DNA from: a virus
IMG/VR virus record: IMGVR_UViG_3300024335_000041
Location: 1-27,442 of that record
Reading direction: 5' to 3' (one strand)
DNA length: 27,442 nt
Of this stretch, positions 7,845 through 16,800 are shown piece after piece. The number at the start of each line of letters is the position of its first letter. The stretch's first letter is position 1. Under the pieces are notes generated by a model. It ran no database searches, had not been told where the DNA came from, and saw only the letters and a list, made by a program, of their open reading frames with translations. A program made the position numbers and the translations under genes.

Positions 7845-10800
7845 TTAACTTATGTTGTTGGCACTTAGGAATCCATAATAAGTACTCCCCCCATCATAAG
7901 TATAGAATACTAATATATCTTTTCCACCAGCCGTTAGTGTTGGTGCTGCTCCATTTGCCCATTGTATTGATGCTGGCCAACTTACAGTTGCCGTACCACC
8001 ACTACTATCCTCTAACAATAATGTAAATCCAATTGCACGAGGGGCTGATGGTGCGTTTGAAAGAGCGATTGTTATACTACCTATTCTATCAATTCTAAAA
8101 TTATTAGCCGTTGATAAATCTATCGTTGTACCACCAGTTGAATTTCCTATGTTATTATAATTCTCGTGGAACCTTGTAGAGAATGTTGTAGCTCCCAGAA
8201 AATCACCATCTACATCTAATTCACCACTTATTTGTACATTTCCAGTTACATCTAAATCAGCTCCATCAAATGTTAGGTTTGATTGTGCAGTTCCAGTTCC
8301 ATCACCATCCATAGTAAGAACTCTATCTGCTCCATCATTTGCTACATTTAATAATCCACTTGAACCAGAAGAACCTGATGAACCCGATGAACCAGTTTCA
8401 CCTGATGTACCAGAACTTCCACTTGTTCCACTTACACCACTACTACCACTACTTCCAAATAAAGTACCATCTAAACCAGATGTACCCGATGAACCATTTG
8501 AACCACCTACACCGGATGTTCCACTACTTCCACTCGAACCAGATGTTCCAGATGAACCCGATGAGCCAAATAAAGTACCATCTTGTCCAGAAGTACCAGC
8601 GGTTCCACTTGAACCACTTGAACCAGAAGAACCTGCAGTTCCTGTTGAACCACTACTTCCAGATGTACCAGATGAACCTGATGAACCGAATAAAGTACCA
8701 TCTAAACCAGATGTTCCAGCAGTTCCACTTACACCACTTGAACCAGCAGTACCAGTTGAACCACTACTTCCGCTCGTACCACTACTACCACTACTTCCAA
8801 ATAAAGTACCATCTTGACCTGATGTACCACTTACACCACTCGTACCAGCAGAACCACTTACACCACTCGTACCAGATGAACCTGTTTGACCCGAAGTACC
8901 ATCAGAACCACTTGTACCAGAACTTCCGAAGAATGTACCATCTAATCCAGATGTACCTGAAGTACCAGAAGTTCCACTTAAACCACTCGTACCTGATGAA
9001 CCACTCGTTCCATTAGTACCAGATGTACCACTACTTCCAAAGAATGTTCCATCTTGTCCAGAAGTACCACCAGTACCAGAAGAACCACCTGTTCCAGTAG
9101 TTCCTGAAGAACCACTTTGACCACTCGTACCATCAGTACCTAATCCACTTGTTCCAGATGTACCATCAGTACCAGAACTACCACTACTACCAAAGAAAGT
9201 TCCATCAACACCAGACGTACCAGAAGTTCCGCTTGAACCAGATGTTCCAGATGTTCCAGCTCCAGATGTACCAGAAGTACCTGTTGTACCACTACTACCA
9301 AAGAATGTTCCATCCTGCCCACTTGTTCCACTTGTTCCAGAAGAACCCGAAGTTCCACTCGTTCCAGCTCCAGAAGTACCTGAGGTTCCAGTTTCACCAG
9401 AAGTACCACTACTTCCGAAGAATGTTCCATCAACACCTGAAGTTCCAGATGTACCAGAAGAACCTAATCCACTTGTACCAGATGTACCAGTTTCACCTGA
9501 TGTACCCGATGTACCACTACTACCGAAGAAAGTTCCATCTTGTCCGCTTGTTCCACTTGTTCCACTTGTTCCAGAACTTCCTGCTGAACCTGAAGTTCCA
9601 GCAGAACCACTACTTCCACTACTTCCGCTTGTACCACTCGTACCAGAACTTCCGAAGAAAGTTCCATCTCTACCAGTTGTACCTGATGTACCATCAGTAC
9701 CATCTACACCATTAATACCAGATGAACCAGCAGTACCAGTTGAACCACTCGTTCCAGACGAACCTGATGAACCAAAGAACGTACCATCTTGTCCACTACT
9801 ACCAGAACTACCACTTGTACCATCTTCACCATCTTCACCAGTTGTTCCAGAAGAGCCCGAAGTTCCACTTGAACCTGATGTACCATTAGTACCACTTGTA
9901 CCACTACTACCACTACTTCCTTCTGCTGATGTACCTGATGTACCAGTTGTACCACTTGTTCCTGCTGAACCACTACTTCCGCTTGTTCCTGATGTACCAC
10001 TACTTCCTTCCGCTGATGTACCAGACGAACCTGATGTTCCACTTGTTCCAGAAGTTCCACTACTTCCACTTGTTCCAGATGTACCAGCAGTTCCACTACT
10101 TCCTTCAGCTGATGTACCACTTGTTCCAGTTGTTCCAGATGAACCTGAAGTTCCACTACTTCCACTTGTTCCAGAAGTACCACTACTTCCCTCTGCGGAT
10201 GTACCTGATGTACCCGCTGAACCACTTGTTCCTGCTGAACCTGAAGTTCCATTTGTACCACTTGTTCCAGAAGTTCCACTCGTTCCAGTTGAACCTGATG
10301 TTCCACTTGTCCCAGAAGAACCCGAAGTTCCGCTTGAACCTGAAGTTCCGTTTGTACCACTTGTTCCAGAAGTACCCGATGAACCAGAAGTTCCAGATGA
10401 ACCTGAGGTTCCAGTTGTTCCACTCGAACCAGAAGTACCAGCGGTTCCACCACTACCAGACGTACCACTTGTTCCAGAAGTTCCGCTTGTTCCACTTGTT
10501 CCACTTGTGCCCGAAGTACCACTACTTCCACTTGTACCAGATGAACCTGATGTTCCGTTTGTACCAGAAGTACCCGAAGTACCAGCTGAACCACTACTAC
10601 CTCTTTCTCCACTTGTTCCGCTTGTACCAGAAGTTCCACTTGTACCATTTGTACCAGTTGAACCACTACTACCACTACTACCACTCGTACCAGAAGTACC
10701 AGCTGAACCTGATGAACCTTCTTCACCATCTGCTCCACTTGTTCCACTTGAACCAGAAGAACCACTGCTTCCGCTTGAACCAGAACTACCCGAAGAACCA

Positions 10801-13800
10801 CTACTTCCACTTGTTCCAGATGTACCACTCGTTCCAGAAGAACCCGATGTACCAGAAGAACCACTACTTCCACTACTTCCACTTGAACCAGAAGAACCTG
10901 ATGTACCTCCACTACCAGAAGAACCACTACTTCCGCTTGTTCCAGAAGAACCTGAAGTTCCGCTTGAACCAGATGAACCAGAAGAACCTGATGAACCTCC
11001 AGTTCCAGATGAACCAGAAGAACCTGATGTTCCAGAAGTTCCAGAAGTTCCGTACTTATCTACTATTTGAATAGTACCAATCATTGAGGAGTGTGAAGCA
11101 CATTGATAAACTATACTATCAGGTGCATCCTCCGGTACTCTATATTTTACTAATACTGATGTTGAATGATTTCCATTTGTTGGGTCATTGTTTGTTGTGC
11201 CCGGAACTGTGTTTGTATTTCCATCTGATAATCTTAGTGCAAATGGATGAGATGAAGCAACATCACTTACATCGAAATAGAAAAGTTCTCCCCTTACTAA
11301 TGTAATTGTTGGGAAATCTCCAGTATATCCAGAAAAACTATAAGCAAATCCAGCATTTTCTACAACAAATAATCTTCCACCTTCTCTACCAGATGAACCC
11401 GATGTTCCACTTGTTCCAGAAGTTCCACCACTACCTGATGAACCGGATGTTCCACTCGTTCCACTCGTTCCAGAAGAACCTGAAGAACCTGAAGAACCAG
11501 CTGAACCAGATGTTCCAGACGTTCCACTTGAACCAGAAGAACCTCCACTACCAGATGTACCACTTGAACCACTACTTCCACTCGTACCACTACTTCCGCT
11601 TGTACCAGATGTTCCACTACTTCCACTCGTACCAGATGTACCAGCTGAACCTGATGAACCAGATGTACCTGAAGTTCCACTCGTTCCAGTTGTACCGCTT
11701 GTTCCACTACTTCCAGAAGTCCCAGATGAACCTGAAGTTCCACTCGTTCCACTCGTTCCAGCTGAACCAGATGAACCACTTGTACCAGAAGTACCTGATG
11801 TACCTGCTGAACCACTACTTCCAGATGAACCACCAGTCCCAGAAGTACCACCAGTTCCAGAAGTACCACTAACTGCAGTTACATCTCTTTTTTCTATTCT
11901 ATTTGTAGTTTCATTTATTACTAATACTGTATCTGAACTACCTGTTTCTAATCCTATTAACTCAGTACTTCCCGTTACTACTAAACTACCACTTACTTCA
12001 AATCTTCCAACAAATGAACCAGTACCATTATTTGGTAAGAAATTTTCTCCTACAAAATCACCAGCATTTAGAGCGAATGAAGCAGTTGCTGCATAAGATG
12101 CTGAAAGTACAGTCATCGATGCGGTTTGATTATTTCTTACATAATCTTCAGCAGATACAGCGTTTATAGCATAAGATGCTGATTCAGCGTATGATGCTGA
12201 AAGTACAGTCATCGATGCCGTTTGGTCAGTTCTTACAAAATTATCAGTATTAAAATCACCAGCGTTTACTGCGAATGAAGCAGTTTCAGCATATGATGCT
12301 GAAAGAACTGTCATAGATGCAGTTTGGTTATTCTTTATATATTGAGATAAGTTACCTAACTCAGCAAGTGATGCTGAATCAAATCCTACTAATGATGATG
12401 CCGTTCCAGCGTTTTCTGCAAATAATGCATAAGATGCTGAATTAACTAAACCTACCACATCATCACCTTCTACAAATCCTGCTAATCTACCACCAGTACC
12501 AATTACTGCTTGTCCACTTGTTAATCCACTAAATGTTACTCTAACCGATGAACTATCAATTGATTCGATTGCTTGTGGAATAATCTGTCCATTTGAACCA
12601 GTTTCATAAATTTGAACTACTGGATAATCAATAGCAAAATTGTGTTGGAATGTTACCTGAGTTACATCTGAGAATGGGAATACAGCAGTATCACCAAATT
12701 GTGTTACAGGTCTAAATTTATTTGCAGCTGCATCAAATACTAAAATATCTAAATCATCAGGTACATCTATACCAACATTTTCACCCTGATATGAACCTAC
12801 AAATGATGATGTAATTCTTGGTGAGAATATTTCATCAGTTACAGTTATCTTAGATGCACTTACATCATTTTGGAAATTAACTTCTCCGAAGAATGTTGAA
12901 CCACTAGCAATCGATGTTACTACAAACCCATCATCAGGATTCGTAGATGCAGTTACTGAACCACTAAGAATTCTACTTTGGTCTAATCCAACAATAGCAT
13001 CAGCTGGTATATTAAATAATCCTTCACCACTACCACTAAAGAATCCACTTCCAGATGGTATAGTTACACTTCCACTAATATTAAGTGAACCAGTAAATTT
13101 AGAACCATATGTTGGTGAGAAAACTCTAAATCCTTCATTTGGTTCAACAGAAGCACTTACACCACCACTAATGATTAATGGTAATTGTAAATCTTGTAAT
13201 GCATCAGCTGGTATATTAAATAATCCACCACCATCACCAACGAATAATGTACCACTAATTTGTGTATTAGCAAAAAATCCTTTATTTGGTGAAATTGATG
13301 CAGTTGCTGAACCCGATACTATTCTATCTAATTCTAAATCTTCAATCGCATCTAATGGAATATTAAATAATCCACCACCATCACCACGATATAGAGATGC
13401 TGTTATTGATTGAGAAACTTCTAATGAACCACTAATTTCTACTTTAACTGAACCAGACCTAAGTGTTGGGTCTAAGTTTTCTACTCTAAAGAAACCTAAT
13501 GGGTCAACTGATGCAGTTACCGAACCAGTAAATATTTTTGATGAATCAATTGCTAAGTTAGCAATATCAATGTTTGTAATTCCACTACCATCACCAGTAA
13601 TAATTCCACCTACATCTAATGATTCCGATATATTAACCGAACCACTAAAAGATGAATCTACACTTGTACTTATATTGTTATTAAATACTTTAAATTCAGT
13701 TTCATCTAACGATGCCGTTGCTGAACCACTTTCTAATACGTTTAATGTAAGTGCTAAATTAGCTATATCGATATCAGTTAAACCACTACCATCACCAACA

Positions 13801-16800
13801 AATCTACCACCACCACCAACAGTTATTGAACCAGATGTTACAATAGAACCAGTAAATTCTGAACCACTTTGGGGTGCAGTTACTACAAACGTATCACCAC
13901 TTGCAACCGATGCCGTTGCAGAACCACTTGAGATAAGAGGTGCAGCTGCCGCTTGTACATTTTCTAAGTTTGAACCATCTCCGAAATAAACACCAGTATA
14001 TGAACCACTAAATGAACCACTTAGTACTAAATTATCACTTCTATTTTCAAACCTATTTGATGATGATGAAAATACTATAATATCATTATTAGATGCCGAT
14101 ACTATTTGTACATCATGTAAATCTTCTAAGTGATTACCTAATTGTGGTCTTACTAAAAGTTGTATGTTATCACCATTTACTCTTTCAACAAGTGCTATTG
14201 TTGATTTTAAATTAGGTGCTTCAGGTTTTACATTTGTCATACCACCAGCCCTTTGTGGGTCTGGATATAGTATATCTCCCTCACTCCAAGTTGAACCAGT
14301 ATATTTTAACCCAGCATCTTCTAATAAGTCTACCTTTACATCCCTAACCATACCAAACCAAGTAGCAAATCCTTCTTGATTATTATCTATATTTTCGGTT
14401 AGTACACCAATTAATAAATCAGAATCATAAGTACCATCTGAGATAGATTTAATAACTCTAATTCTTTGACCTTGTGATGGATTGTTTGGGTCAACCATTA
14501 CCAATGTACCATTGATTAGATTTTCACCAGCTTTATTTACTACCTTTGGATAATATAATTCCTGTCCGATTTGTAATGAAGCAGAACCTCCACTCATTCC
14601 TAAATCCAAAGTACCATCGGTTTCATTCCACTTTAATCTACCTGGTTGAGATGGGAATGTGTTTTCACCAGTAACAAAATCTATAACCGATGAAGTTAAA
14701 TAAGATGATGTTATAAATGGTGATGATATTTTTTCTGCAGATGAAATACTACTTACATCTAATGTTCCAGTTATTTCAGTATTACCATTTATAATATTTT
14801 GTGAAATTGTTGGAACTTCTTCTAATATTTTTATAGAAGAACCATAAGATGCTGATGGAGTTGAAAAATAATATAATCTTTTTGGTGTATTATCAGTAAC
14901 TTCTAATTTTAAAAATGCACCACTATTACCAGCAGTTCCATTTGTTGTTACACCAGTTGTATATTGAGTACCAGTGTTATGGGAACCATCTACCGTTTGA
15001 GATAATTTTATTGGATTATTTGCGTTAGAAGAATCTGATATATCAAAGTGATATGTAAGTCCATTTAAGAATTTTAATGGTTGCTTTAAATTACCATTTA
15101 TTGCAAATCCGTTCTGCCCAATAGTTACTGATTGAGTAATTGGAAGAGTTTCTAATTCAATTACCGAAGTAGATACATATAATCCACCCGTTACATTTAA
15201 ATCACCTTCAATAGATGATGTTGTATTTACTTTGAATCCAAATTCAGGATCTGTTGATGCGGTTACACTACCACTTGCGATAAATGATAACTCTTCTACA
15301 TCTTCTGCTAATGCTGAAAGAGGTATATCAAATAAATCTCTACCACTACCACTAAATGAACCACTAAATTGAGTACCTCTAACAATATTTGTATCAATAT
15401 CACCAGTTGTTGTTATTGAACCACTTGTGAAAATTGAACCAGTTACAACAACTGTATCATTTATTATAGTTTCACTAATTGGATAACTAAGTACTTTTCT
15501 GATTTCCCCACCCATACCAGAGTGATTCAAACAATAATAGTATAATGTATCAGGTGTATTAAAGTTTATTGCTATTGTAACTTGTGAACCATTTGTACCA
15601 GCAGATATACTACCAGTATCTACACTACCAGTAAATGGAACACCACCAGCGTGTGTACCATTATCAGTTGTTGAAAATCTTATTTCATGTGTAGCGTTTG
15701 TAGAATCTGATTGATTGAATGTGTATGTACTACCACTTACCAAATAAAGTAATGGTTGTCTCTTTCCATCTATTTCATATTTGTTACCATCATCAGTTCC
15801 AATAACTTTTACAATTTTTTCTAAATTATCAGGTCCCCAAGAAGTTGATGCTGATACTATTAAACTACCACTTGTAGTTATACTATCATCGAACCTACCA
15901 GTTGAATTTACTTCAAATCCTCTATTAGGGTCAACCGATGCAGTTACCGAACCACTAACAATTCTAAATGCTTCTTCAGTAATTGCTGATAATGGAATAT
16001 TGAATAATGATTCACCACTACCACTAAAGATAGATGCTGATACAACTCCACTTACATCGATATCACCATCGATAGATGCAGATGTATTTACAATCAATCC
16101 TAAATTTGGAGAAATAGAAGCACTAACTGAACCACTTGATATTCTTGGAGAATCTTCTGAAAGTGCCGATTGTGGGATATTAAATAAGTTTTCACCACTA
16201 CCACTAAAAGATGAACCCGATGTAAGTGTTACACTTCCACTAATTTGTATAGAACCACTAAATGTTGAACCACTCTCAGTAGATTCTACTACAAATCCAA
16301 AATTTGGAGAAACTGATGCCGTTACTGAACCACTTGATATTAATGGTGCATCTTCCGAAAGTGCCGATTGTGGTATGTTAAATAGTTCTGAACCATCACC
16401 AACGAATCCACTGGATGATATCTTCGCACTTGCCGTTACATTCCCAAATATTTGAGTTTCACCAAATAATTTTTGAGTATCAGTATTTGAATCATCACCA
16501 AATATGTTTGAGCCAGTAGATATTACTATGGATGATGAAATAAAGTTTACAAAAATTTCTTCAGCTGTTATTCTACCACTAACTGATAAATCTCCTTCAA
16601 TAGAAGATGATGTATTTACTACAAATCCTAAATTAGGTGAAATAGATGCGGTTGCTGAACCACTTGCTATTCGTGTAGCATCTTCAGAAAGTGCTGATTG
16701 GGGAATGTTATTAAGTTGTGAACCATCTCCAGCTACAGAACCACTTAATGACCCAGTGAATTCATCAGCTATGATTTTTGGAACATCTAATGATTCTGAT

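Noticed and set aside
8345-11056. Silk- or ice-binding-type repeat
   Set aside because: The strict glycine at every third position fits a collagen-like pattern better; there is no TxT array or poly-Ala block.
8345-11870. CRISPR-like regular repeats
   Set aside because: The periodicity is triplet-based and in frame with a coding sequence; there are no unique spacers between constant direct repeats.
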